Source of the DNA: Azolla caroliniana
Taxonomy: Eukaryota > Polypodiophyta
Reading direction: 5' to 3'
Assembly: GCA_043228905.1 (NCBI GenBank)
Contig: JBHGNT010000020.1
Location: 15,314,001-15,378,000, forward strand
DNA length: 64,000 nucleotides
A program made the translations under genes and the position numbers. Position 1 is the first letter of the stretch. Each line of letters starts with the position of its first letter. The notes beneath the pieces are model-generated. The model was not told the DNA's origin and ran no database searches. It saw only the letters and a program-made list of their open reading frames with translations. Of this stretch, positions 25,691 through 36,123 are shown in pieces.

Positions 25691-26429
25691 TGTCGAGAGA
25701 TTGAAGGGAAGACTATGGTCTACTATTAAGAATGAGGAAGTTTGTTACCTTGCGAGACAAGAATTGAAGGTTCAACGACGCTTGCAACCATTTTGTAACT
25801 CTTTCATGAAAATGATTATAAATTTCATATATTTTCTCAAATATTATTTTATATCTTATCTTGTCATATCTTATATTCCTTAAAAATACTATCTTGTCAT
25901 ATCTTATTGATCTCTATTCACGCCATCTCTACTCTTTCGTCTCTTCCGTCCATAATCCCAACGATTCCTTCCTCACTTTCACGTTATCTTTTGTTTGTGC
26001 AACGCTACGCTTCTAGGCGAGCCACGTCACGACAACGCAATGTCATACATCACCAAAGTCATCATAATATTAACAAGGCTTCTATTTTGCTAAGATTGTG
26101 ATGTGCATTACGACATGCCTTTGCATTCGTATATCATTGACAAGTGAGTGTTAACCACATCACTTATCAGACTTGAATAATTGCAATGCTAGTGATCTCC
26201 TTGGTGCAGATCAACCTCGACATGAGTGTAGTAAGGCAATAGGTGAAATGAGCAACAAGAAGAACAATATACATGCAATTTGATACCAAACGAATCGAGT
26301 AAAAAGATGAAATACATAGTGGGGCATAACGAGTTCCAAGTGCACCATCCACTCCCTCCTTCCTTCCTCACATCAACAGGCGAAGCCTAATTTCATTTCC
26401 ACCCAAGCCTCTCGAAAAGAAGTGGGAGG

Positions 26430-28215
26430 TCAAAGGCTTTTGGTGTGGGTGTGACCCATGGTCCCGGTGTATAGAGTGCCCCAACCATGGCTTCTATGCG
26501 GTGTAGCTCACGTGCCTTCATTTTCTTTATTGCTTCTACATCATGTCGAGTTGCTTTGAAACCTGACATCCAAGGGCGTTTGGTTCTTCTTTGATTTTCT
26601 GCTTCATCAAGGAAAAGCCCGAGTGGTGCAGGTGTGTCGAAATTCGTTGTCTCCCCATGTTCCTGAAAAACTTAATTTGTTACATGCTGGTAAACATTAG
26701 CAACATTATTGTCAACATTTTATAACTTATTCTCTTTGTGTTGTTTCAATTCTAGGATGTATCTACCTAATTTCTTTATATCTAGTGTATCTAATAGTTT
26801 AGGGAGGGTGGTGGAGGAACCAAGTATGTCTTGGTATTTTGCCCTTATCTCAGCATAGGTGGGACATTTGCATGTAAAGTGGTACTCATCCTCTATCTCT
26901 ATGTGGCATAACCTACATATCCCTTCCTCCCTAGGGACTCCATTAGTACGTCCATTCTCAATCTTAAGTTGGTGAGGTGATATTCTAAGTTGACCAATGA
27001 CAACCCTTAGTGCATGTGGTAAGAATACATCTAGATATTTTGGCCACATAATAAAACCTAACTTAGAGAAGTGCATGAAGTGTTCCTTATAGTACAACAT
27101 TTTAGATGGGAGTGGCTCTAGTGGGGTGATCCATTTATACTAAGTATAATTTGCCATATTTCTTGGCGTATTACTTTATTACGGTCCTCATGAGAGATTA
27201 AAGTGTTATCAATTGCGTGGTTGTACTTGGGGGGGGGGGGGGAGGTTATTAATGTCTAGACCATTCGCAAGAAGTCAACTCACCATCATGCCATACCATG
27301 AGCTAGTATAGCCAGACTCATGAAGCGCTCGAGAGGCTTTAAAGGCTTGATGGGATATTCTATCATGTAGTTGGCTATGTATCCTATGGATAAAGACTAC
27401 AAGTTGAAAAAGTGTTTCTACTAACATCGGGGGTAGAGTGAACTCAACCCTAATAATGTCATGTGGGACCGTCGATTTGCTTCGGAGTTGGCGTGATAAC
27501 ATCATCACCAATGGTCTCTCTAATTGCGTCCACATGAAAGATGGTAGTTCTGGAGCCCAAACCGTTGATGCATACATGAGGGAGGGAATCACTAATGAGT
27601 CAAAGAGCCACCCTTTAGTCCGTGGCTCTTGGAAGTATGCTTGATGGCATTGTCTCTCGAGGAGTGAGAGGGATGCATGTCCTCTCGTAAGTCTATCCTT
27701 CGTTGCTTGTGTCATCGAAAATTTACCAGAGCGGGCACTAAAAGTGACTCCGAGATAGATATATGATCCAACCACCTCAACTGGGCTATGGGAGATAGTT
27801 AGGTGACACTTAGCTCTAACTTGGGCTGACGTGTGGAAGATAAGGACTTTAGTTTTCCCTAGATTCACTACCAATCCTCGTTGTGTGCAAAAGTCATCTA
27901 AGGCATTAAGGTGCCTTTGTAGGTCATGTTCAAATTCAAAGAGCAAAACTATGTCGTCTGCATAGAACAAGATACGAACCTGCGTATCCCCAAGGACTAC
28001 TCCATTGCCTCCCTTACGAGCAATAAAATTTGTGATCTCATCAATGTAGATCCCAAAAAGAGTCGGAGATATGGGGCAACCTTGTTTTACACCAATAGTG
28101 CTAGTGAAACAATCGGATATGCCACATGGGCATCGAACACACCCAGACACTTGTTCATATAGTGCGTAGATGGCCCAAACCATGTCATCTGGTATCCTCA
28201 AGCTTTTAAGCCTAT
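26430..28215 (-). mobile_element. LINE-A, 3' part (reverse transcriptase and zinc-finger tail)
   Basis: Read leftward from 28215: reverse transcriptase (ALYEQVSGCVRC, KQGCPISPTLFGIYIDEI, then the catalytic box FYADDIVLL), thumb region, a C-terminal CRLCHIEIEDEYHFTCKCPT zinc-finger-like motif (about 26900) and a basic tail. The frame is broken at about 27100-27275, where a run of 14 G lies at 27229-27242. The element continues at 34400-34925: the two halves are separated by the copia element, which duplicated CCTAT at its insertion point. Closely related to LINE-B (50685-61336). Confidence 0.85.
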
Positions 28216-28573
28216 TGTTGAGCGGCAAGCTCAACTGGAGCCGGATCGGCTGGACAAGCAATAGAGTCGGTGAGCTGGGGAGCCGATTAGCCGGATCCAA
28301 TCGGTAACTGGAAGCCTAGTATTAGTTTAGACTACTAGGCAATTATAGTCTCGTAGTAAGTGTCAGATGCTCGTGTGAGCATTGAAGTACGCGGTACTTT
28401 TGTCAGTCCCACAAGGACTTGTATAAATAGTGCTACTGAGCATAGTTGTAACAGAGAGTGTTTATATTGTTTTTGAATATAGCTTTTACGTTGTGCTCTC
28501 TCTGTCTCTCCTGTGTACTCTGTGTATTCTCTGCTTCCTCTATTTCTAACGCTTCCACAAGTAATCGTTTTCA
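28216..28573 (+). repeat. copia-1 5' LTR
   Basis: Begins TGTTGAGCGGCAAGC and ends AAGTAATCGTTTTCA. A TATA-like TATAAATAG lies near the middle (about 28421), with CT-rich sequence downstream as in a U3-R-U5 layout. Confidence 0.93.
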
Positions 28574-28591
28574 TGGTATCAGAGCGCGAGG
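28574..28591 (+). other. copia-1 primer binding site
   Basis: TGGTATCAGAGCGCGAGG directly abuts the 5' LTR. TGGTATCAGAGC is the standard complement of the initiator Met tRNA 3' end used by plant copia elements. Confidence 0.93.
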
Positions 28592-29849
28592 GTTGAGAAC
28601 CTCTGCAGTCGACAAACGCTTGAAAGCAAACCCTAACAGGTCGTAAGAACAGCAGACAGAGAAGTGATGGATAGAGGAATGGCTAGCTCGCTCCCTGTGG
28701 AGAAACTCGACAGATCCAACTACACATCTTGGTCGTACAAGATGCACCAGTACCTGCTTGGGCATGGCTACTAGAGTTTCGTCGAAGGAGCCAACGAAAC
28801 AGCACCTGATGTAGCACATAAGGATTTCCCAGTGTGGGAACAATTAGCAAGCAGAGTGATGTACTGCTTTGTGTCTAGTGTCGGAGACCAGCTGCTAAGC
28901 CACATCCGAGACGCCAAGACACCGAAGGAGGCTTGGGGAAACCTGAAGAAGGTTTTCGCCACGAGCACTAAAGCCCGGAAGCTGCAACTCCGACAGGAGT
29001 TGAGCAATGTCCGACAGAAGGACATGTTGCTGGCGGATTACACGGGCTGGATCAAAGAGATATGTGACTCGCTTGCCTCTATCAACGTTATCGTAGAGGA
29101 AGACGAGATGGTACATGGCTGTCTTGGGGGCCTAGCGTCTAAGTTCATAGCGTTCCGAACGACGGTATGTACAAGGGAGAATACGCCGTCATTTTTCGAC
29201 TTACAGTCGATGCTCCTTGTAGAGGAGAACCACGCCGGTGCGTCAACTAGCGCACCCATGGACAACCAGATGTTGTACACGGAAGCGGATTGGTCTCGTG
29301 GGCGTGGTGGACGAGGCGGGTTGGCACGCAATGGAGGCGGCCGACAAGACCAGGAACAAAGGCACAGAGAACGTGTTGACAACAGTTCTGGACCCTCCGG
29401 GAGCAGGGGGAGTCATGGCGGCACCGGAAGACGGCAAGAGAAGACTGCAACGGAATGCTAGTACTGTGGCAAAAAGGGCCATAGAGAAAGCGAGTGCTGG
29501 AGAAAACGCACCGATTCGGACAAATCCGGATCCGGCAAGGCCGACAAGGATGGCCGGCAAGGCTCGCACTACGCGAAGGGATCGGGAGGAACCAAGAACA
29601 GTAACGGGCCAGCCTTGGTGATGAAGCACGAGACGAACTCGATGAAGAAGACCACTTCCAAATTGGAGGAAGTGTGGTATGTTGATTTCGGTGCGTCAAA
29701 CCACATGACGAGCCACAAAGAGTGGTTCTCCTTTTTGGAGAAACGGGATCAACTAAGAGTAGTCGAAACCGGAGACGACACTCCTCACCCAATCGTGCAC
29801 GTCGGAGAAGTCCCTTTAAGCCACGTCGGACAAAAAGGGAAGTTGATGA

Positions 29850-30575
29850 ATGTTGTCGTAGTGTATTTCGTACACTACGTGAAAAAGTAAAAATAATATA
29901 ACCGATTTAATTACATATAAATAAATAAAATAAGAATATCAAAATATTTATCACATGCATAGGGCAGGATTCAAACCTTGAACCTCCACGTAGCCAAACC
30001 TCAACTTTACCATTATACTACCTTATCTTTAGTATTCTACAAATAGATTTAATAACTATAAGTCCTTTATTTGCGCCTACCTTTATTAAAAGGTAAATCA
30101 TGTATTTTTAGAGTGCGTGAATATTTTCTAGAAAAACGCAAGCAACTAAAAAGTGACTCATGCACATCTAGCGTGCATGAGCACTATATTTAGCAAATAA
30201 AAGCAAGGATTAGAAAAGCATCACATGCACATTTAGTGTGCATGAACATATTAGAAAAAAGCATGTAGCTATGCTTAGTCTCTCCTCCCATCACTATATA
30301 AGGATGGGGAGCACATTGTAGTTTTTGTTGATTATTTTTCTATAATGATCAATCAATCTAAAATATTCGTGGGATTCACGAATTTTGCCATCTAAATTAT
30401 TCTTATAATCTAAATATTGTTTTAAATACACTAAACTCGTGGGATTCATGAGATTGCTATCTTACTTCTCTTTCTACTATTCATAACTAGCCTTAAGTTG
30501 TATTTTTCTTCCTCCTAGTCCAAAACCTCGGCGGTTCCCACCCGACTCACGCAACGATCCGGAGCCGAAAGGCAC
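29850..30575. mobile_element. ~0.7-kb insert inside copia-1 (possible solo LTR or small non-autonomous element)
   Basis: It interrupts the pol frame between the protease and the NLVSVGQ segment. The ends are short inverted repeats (GTTGTCGT at about 29850; ACGACAAC at about 30568). Contents: a perfect stem with 9-bp arms (CGTAGTGTA / TACACTACG, about 29853-29875), an antisense tRNA-like unit (29960-30023), paired CATGCACAT...GTGCATGA words, a TATA-like ACTATATAAGG (about 30292), and a duplicated CGTGGGATTCA segment (about 30369 and 30436). It has no coding capacity and is much more AT-rich than copia-1. No clean target duplication could be fixed. Confidence 0.6.
29960..30023 (-). repeat. tRNA-like unit inside the copia-1 insert
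   Basis: On the minus strand: TAGTATAATGGTAAAG (box A-like) and GGTTTGAATCCTG (box B), about 40 bp apart. Orientation and neighbours resemble the unit at 57183-57242. Confidence 0.4.
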
Positions 30576-33500
30576 GACAACGTATTACACATTCTGACAA
30601 TCACGAAGAACCTGGTGTCGGTCGGACAGATCGTCGACCAAGGGATGCAGGTGTGGTTTACGCACCTCGGGTGCTTCATTGAGGAAGAGGGCCAAATTAT
30701 TGTGTAGGGGCGCAGAGACAGGAGGATGTTTATCCTCGACACCAATGACGTCGGCATCACTCTGTTTGCAAAAGGATAGAAAGTCGAATCGGACATCGAC
30801 CTGTGGCACAAGCGGATAGGCCACGTCAATTACCGGAGGCTTCAAAACTTGCAAGTGAAACAAGTTGTTTTCGGTTTGCCGAAGTTCAGCGGCCAGAAGG
30901 CCCAAGTATGTGAAGCCTGCCAACTCGGGAAGCAACACCAGCTTCCATTCCCTACCGAACGTAACCGGAGCCGTAACAAGCTCGACCTTATCCATTCAGA
31001 TGTTTGGGGACCGACACAGAATGTTAGTCTTCGGGGGAATCGATATTTTGTCTCCTTCATCGACGACTATACGCAACACACATGGATCTACCTCATTTAG
31101 CGGAAGAGTGAATTCTTCGAGTGTTTTCGGAGTCTCCAAAGCATGGTGGAACGGGAATCGGAGAGGAAGATCAAATGCCTGCGATCGGATTGGGAAAAAG
31201 AATACTTTTCCGGCCAATTCAACAATTATTTGCAACAAAAGGGAATTTGGCGAGAGTTCAGCTGCAAATAGACACTGCAACAGAACGATGTTGCCGAAAG
31301 GAAGAACCGGTCGCTTATTGATGCGGCAAGGGCAATGTTGGAGGAGAAGAGCATGCCCAAATTCTACTAGGCGGAGGCAGTCCGAACGGTTGTCTACATC
31401 CAGAACCGGACCGGTGACAAGGTGTCAGCTCACGAGCTGTATTTCGGGCGCAAGAAGAATTTGAGACACCTTAAGATCTCTGGTAGCATTGCATATGTGC
31501 ATGTACCGGATGAGAAGCGGAGGAAGATGGATGCAAAATCGGAAAAATGCATGCTAGTCGGCTATGCTCAACAGCAAAAGTGTTATAAGCAGGTCCGAGT
31601 TAGTCGAGATGTCGAGTTCGATGAATTGGCCCAGATAGATGATGATGAAGCGTGGACTCAGGATGAGAGTTCGGAATCGTTTCGGCTGAGCGGGCCAAAT
31701 GAGAGACTGAGTCAATCTGACCAGTCCGATGAGGAAATGGAGAGTAGTGGAGACTCTGTCGTGCTCTCCCCACGCAAGGAACCGAGGAGACGGTTCACAC
31801 GCAAAGAGAAAGGGAAGAAAAAGATGCCAGAATTCGAAACTGACAACGATGAGTCAGATCGGTGTGCATCTGACTCTGGCAAGGAGAAAGGCGGATCTTC
31901 GGCAACGAAGACCGAACCGGCCAAGAAAGGCCTTAAACCGGGTAACGGTGAGTTAAACCGGTCCACCCGCATGAAGGATCCCGTCATGTGGTACGGGTAC
32001 AATGAGTACATGGCGCATCACTATGCGTACATGACTAAGGTGGTGGAAGTGTGTGAGCCGGAGAGCTACGCAGAAGCGGCAAAGGACGCAAATTGGCGTG
32101 CCGCTATGGAGGAAGAAATGCGGGCACTTGATGTCAACGAGACATGGGACCTAGTTGTCCCTCCCCGTCACTTTAAACCGATCGGATGCAAGTGGGTGTA
32201 CAAGGTAAAGTACAACGCCGACGGTTCAGTTAACCGGTACAAGGCCCAATTAGTGGCGAAGGGATACGCGCAGACCCACGAAATCAACTACGAAGAGACC
32301 TTCGCTCCTGTAGCTAAGATGACGACGGTTCGTGTGGTGCTGGCGGTTGCTGCAACAAGAGGGTGACATCTTCACCAGATGGATGTGAAGAATGCGTTTC
32401 TTCAGGGTGATCTTGAAGAAGAAGTCTTTATGACTCCGCCCCCCGGTTTTCAATCGGAGATGAACAAGTCGGCGGTATGCCAGCTGAAGAAGTCGTTGTA
32501 CGACCTGAAGCAAGCCCCTTGAGCTTGGAATGCGAAGATCACGCACCGGTTGCGTAAGATGGGGTTTGCGGCCTCCAAGTCCGACTATTCGTTGTTCATC
32601 CGACAAGGCTCAGCCGGTCCGGTATGTATCCTGCTGTATGTTGATGATTTAGTCATCACCGGACCAGGTCTTCCAGAAGTCAACCGCGTCAAGTCCCAGT
32701 TGTCAGACCCATTTGAGATGAAGGACCTGGGGGACCTTCATTATTTTCTTGGGATCAAGGTGATCCGAACCCCCGACGACATATTGCTCTCACAACGACA
32801 TTACGTCTTGAATATGCTATACAAGTTCGGCATGATAGAATGCCGACCTATCTCCACACCCTTGGACCAGAACTAGAAGCTTTGTCCCAACTCCGGACCA
32901 GACTGCAACGAGAAACGGTTCCGACAAATTTTCGGAAGCCTTATTTACTTGACTATCACGGGACCCAACATCAGCTATCCGGTCGGAATGATAAGTCAGG
33001 TCATGCAGAAGCCGATCGTGGAGCACCTTCAGTGCGCGCAACGGATACTACGATATGTAAGCGGCACGAAGGATTGGGGCCTGTTATACTGGCGCAGTAT
33101 ACCCGAAGAGCCGATCGATTACATAGATGCCGACTGGGCCGACGATGCATCAGATTGTTGATCATAGATGCCGACTGGTAACATGTTTTCCCTAGGTAGC
33201 GCGGCTGTTGCGTGGAGCAGCAAAAAGCAACCAACAGTTGCTCTGTCGAGCACTGAGGTTGAGTATCAGGGCGCTACCATTGCCACCTGTGAAGCCATTT
33301 GGCTTTGGCGACTACTACAAGACCTATGGATCGAGGTACCGACCCCGATTCTGGTCTACTACGACAACATAAGTAGCATGCAACTCGCCAAGAACCCCGT
33401 ATTCCATGCTCGCACAAAGCACATAGAAGTGCACTATCACTTCGTGCATGAGCGTGTCCTGAGCGGTGAGGTCGAACTTCGGTATGTTCACACGGATCGG

Positions 33501-34036
33501 CAAGTTGCCGACATCTTCACCAAACCACTCGGATCGAACAAGTTGCAACACTTCACCGAAATGCTTGGTGTTCAGCATCTCGACGTGCCACATTTGAGGG
33601 GGAGAATGGGCAAAGGCAAAGAGACTGCCAATTGCACCGGTGAGGGAAGAACCGGCGAAGGGAGAGTCAAGAAGAAGAAAGGAGCCGAGTCGACAAGGGA
33701 AGTCGACACGTCCGAACAAGTCAGAATCAACAGATAGATTCGGAAGAACCGGATCAATTCAAGGCCAAGAAGACGGGAAGGTAGCGAAAGTCGATGCCAA
33801 CACGAAGGAATCGGTGAACCGGAATGCGCCGAAGTCACAACAACACAGGAGCTGAATTGGGCATGTTGAGCAGACAAGTCGATCGAGGAGGTCGAGGTGC
33901 GCAAAACAAGAGGGGTTGCGGCAAACAGAACCGGACCGGACGAGGAGCGCGAGCAAGGCAGAGCGACGCCAGGAGAAGTCGGTTGGAAGAACCGACTGCC
34001 ATAGAGGCTGACACTTGGATCCAACCTCAAGTTGAG

Positions 34037-34048
34037 CTTGAGGGGGAG
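34037..34048 (+). other. copia-1 polypurine tract
   Basis: CTTGAGGGGGAG abuts the 3' LTR. A second tract of the same type (TTTGAGGGGGAG, about 33594-33605) lies 440 bp upstream, right after RNase H. Confidence 0.85.
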
Positions 34049-34399
34049 TGTTGAGCGGCAAGCTCAACTGGAGTCGGATCGGTTGGACAAGCAACAGAGC
34101 TGGTGAGCTAGTTAGCCGAATTCAATCGGTAACCGGAAGCCTAGTATTAGTTTAGACTACTAGGTAGTTATAGTCTCATAGTAAGTGTCAGATGCTCGTG
34201 TGAGCATTGAAGTACGCGGTACTTTTGTCAGTCCCACGAGGACTTGTATAAATAGTGCTACTGAGCATAGTTGTAACAGAGAGTGTTTATATTGTTTTTG
34301 GATATAGCTTTTACGTTGTGCTCTCTCTGTCCCTCCTGTGTACTCTGTGTATTCTCTGCTTCCTTTGTTTTCTAACGCTTCCGTAAGTAATCGTTTTCA
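34049..34399 (+). repeat. copia-1 3' LTR
   Basis: Same ends as the 5' LTR (TGTTGAGCGG ... GTAATCGTTTTCA), about 94% alike by hand comparison. Followed at once by the CCTAT target duplication and the rest of LINE-A. Confidence 0.93.
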
Positions 34400-34925
34400 C
34401 CTATCAAACAACCACTCTCTAGGGACCGTGTCAAAGGCTTTGCGGAAGTCCACAAAACAACAATATAATTTCTTCTTGCGAGCCTTAGTCTAGTTAATTA
34501 AACATCTAAGTGTGAAGATATGATCAATAGTGGAGAAGGCTCATTTAAAACTAGCCTGTTCAGGTGCATGAAGATTTAAGGTCTCCATATAATCGCTAAG
34601 CTCTGCCTCCATTACTACACCATATAATTTAGCAAGGGTATGACCTATCATAATGGTCCTATATGTATTTGGGTCCATGGGGTCCCCCCATTTATGTATG
34701 GGGGTCACTGTGTTCATGGTCCATATTGGTGGAAAACCCTCAACGAGGGCACGATTGAAGATTAGAGTTAGCAAGGGAGCTAGGCACTCTCTCGCATATA
34801 TGATGTGTTTTGCTTGCAATCCTGTGTGGTCCATGGACTTCTTATGTTGTAATTTCTTTATGACCTTCGTGACCCTAGAGGTCGTGAAGAGTGTCCCCAC
34901 GGTAGGTCGGGGTGTAGAAGGCATT
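34400..34925 (-). mobile_element. LINE-A, 5' part (reverse transcriptase N-terminal region)
   Basis: Read leftward: PMPSTPRPTVGTLFTTSRVT, KSMDHTGLQAKHI, FNRALVEGFPPIW, PIHKWGDPMDPNTYRTIMIG, ETLNLHAPEQASF, then FVDFRKAFDTV-type sequence running into the CCTAT junction. This is the region before the RT catalytic box. The element is truncated at about 34925, next to a GA tract (34930-34957). Confidence 0.85.
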
Positions 34926-34929
34926 GGGG

Positions 34930-34959
<30 letters not shown>

Positions 34960-34960
<1 letters not shown>

Positions 34961-35395
34961 AGGGTCTGGCACTTGCTTCTTTTGCACCGTTCCATTGGAG
35001 GATAGTACACATAGGTTCATTAAATGTCCTATAGCGTGTACCACTTGGAAGTAGTTATCGGACATTTGGCAAGTTTTAACTCGTTGTTGTTTGAGACCTC
35101 AACAATGGGTTTTTTCTCAATATGTTCAAATTGGATCAAACGATGAGATGGAGATATTGTTCCAATTTTTACGTTATTGGGGTCTACAATACAATTGGAA
35201 TATGCGTAATGCTTTCATGTTTGATAATAGACATGGGGTGAAAGCCTATATAAAGAAGCTTAAAGGTATTCTCCTGTGGAATTTTTGGATGTTAGAGCAT
35301 GTGGGGATCATTTCCTCAAATGCATATTCAGGTTTTTTAGTAGCATTACAGAACGTCCCTCTCCTTACATAGGCATATGATAGGTAGAGGAGACT
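34960..35395 (+). mobile_element. LINE zf-RVT tail fragment, opposite orientation
   Basis: GTCFFCTVPLEDSTHRFIKC is a zf-RVT C-x2-C...H...C motif, followed by a broken frame with LRPQQWVFSQYVQIG and LQFLRYWGLQYNWNMRNAFM-like text typical of the C-terminal end of plant LINE polyproteins. It belongs to another LINE family than LINE-A, and the two meet at the GA tract. Confidence 0.6.
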
Positions 35396-35653
35396 AAGAA
35401 GTGTTGTAACTAAGTGGATTTTACGTACAATTAATATAATTGTGTGCTTTTACCAAAAAAGAAAGAGGGATGGTGCGTACATTTTATGTATGTATTTGTT
35501 TGGAGTGATAAAGAAGTTTGGGAGTTCAAATTGGAACGACAAAACAACGACAGCACACACACACACAGAGACAGAGGAGAGGGAAGGGGTTCGTTTTCTG
35601 AGGAGAGAGAAATACAGAGGAGGGGAAGAAAGACCCATCTTTCTGTAAAGCGA

Positions 35654-35684
<31 letters not shown>

Positions 35685-35910
35685 CGCTTACATTCTCTCT
35701 CTCTCTCTTCTCCTTGTTTGAGCTCAACGATAGAGATAGAGATATGTAGATATAGCGATAGATATAGAGCGAGGGTTTTCCCTGTAAGATCTGCTCCAAC
35801 CTACATGTTCCGAGAAAGCCTTTGGATTCTCTCTTCACAAAACTCAGAGGTTTTATCTCTTTCCTGCAATCTCTGTGTGAACTAAGTGAGCTCCAACTGA
35901 GCTTCAACAA
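35396..35910 (+). promoter_or_regulatory. Probable promoter and leader of the galactosyltransferase gene
   Basis: The stretch is made of microsatellites: (CA)n at about 35557, (GT)n/(GA)n at about 35655-35680, (CT)n at about 35693-35709, then imperfect GATATAGA repeats. Such CT/GA-rich tracts are common around plant transcription starts. No single TATA box stands out. Confidence 0.4.
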
Positions 35911-36087
35911 ATGCGTTCCAGAGGAGGAGGTGGAGGGGGAGTCTCCTCCACAGTGCTCCTTGCGGCATGCCTCTCATGCTTCCTTGCGGGGATTCTCCTC
36001 ACCAACAGGTACAACGTGCAAAAATCCAAACCGTCTCTTCCCTTCACTACTCTTTTAGTCGTAATTCGATCATATGCGTGTGCTTTT

Positions 36088-36123
<36 letters not shown>

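Larger units (their letters stand above)
23243..26429. other. Intergenic between TIC40 and LINE-A
   Basis: AT-rich, gene-free as far as I can see. It holds a 71-bp tandem duplication (24149-24290), an AT microsatellite (25160-25197) and a SINE-like unit (25630-25690). The open frames are short and motif-free. Confidence 0.55.
28667..33737 (+). pseudogene. copia-1 gag-pol polyprotein, degenerate
   Basis: Start ATG at 28667 (MDRGMASSLPVEKLDRSNY). Gag has a stop at 28772 and a CX2CX4HX4C zinc knuckle with a stop (29459) between its first two Cys. The protease site reads VDFGASNHM where VDSGASNHM is usual. After the insert (29850-30575) come the gag-pre-integrase HHCC region (LWHKRIGHVN ... CEACQLGKQH), integrase core (HSDVWGP, SFIDDYT), reverse transcriptase (LVAKGYAQT, YVDDLVITG) and RNase H (ALSSTEVEYQGA, HIEVHYHF, DIFTKPLG). 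Further stops include 31368 (TAG in FYWAEAV context), 32364 (TGA in RGWHLHQMD context) and 32520 (TGA for the Arg of KQAPRAW). A 16-bp repeat (33122 and 33163) replaces the usual RRSTSG segment. Confidence 0.92.
28216..34399 (+). mobile_element. Ty1/copia LTR retrotransposon (copia-1), complete but inactive
   Basis: 6184 bp, inserted in LINE-A with a 5-bp target duplication CCTAT (28211-28215 and 34400-34404). It has two LTRs (28216-28573 and 34049-34399) with TG...CA ends, a primer binding site right after the 5' LTR and a polypurine tract right before the 3' LTR. Domain order is gag, protease, integrase, reverse transcriptase, RNase H, which defines copia. The LTRs differ at roughly 20 positions plus one 8-base gap, so the insertion is old. 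The coding region has about nine stops and an internal insert. Confidence 0.95.

Noticed and set aside
29243-29792. Long minus-strand frames opposite copia-1 gag
   Set aside because: GC-rich shadow frames with no motif; the plus strand carries gag.
35431-35910. Minus-strand protein rich in SLSLSLS
   Set aside because: Encoded by GA/CT microsatellites in the leader of the galactosyltransferase gene.
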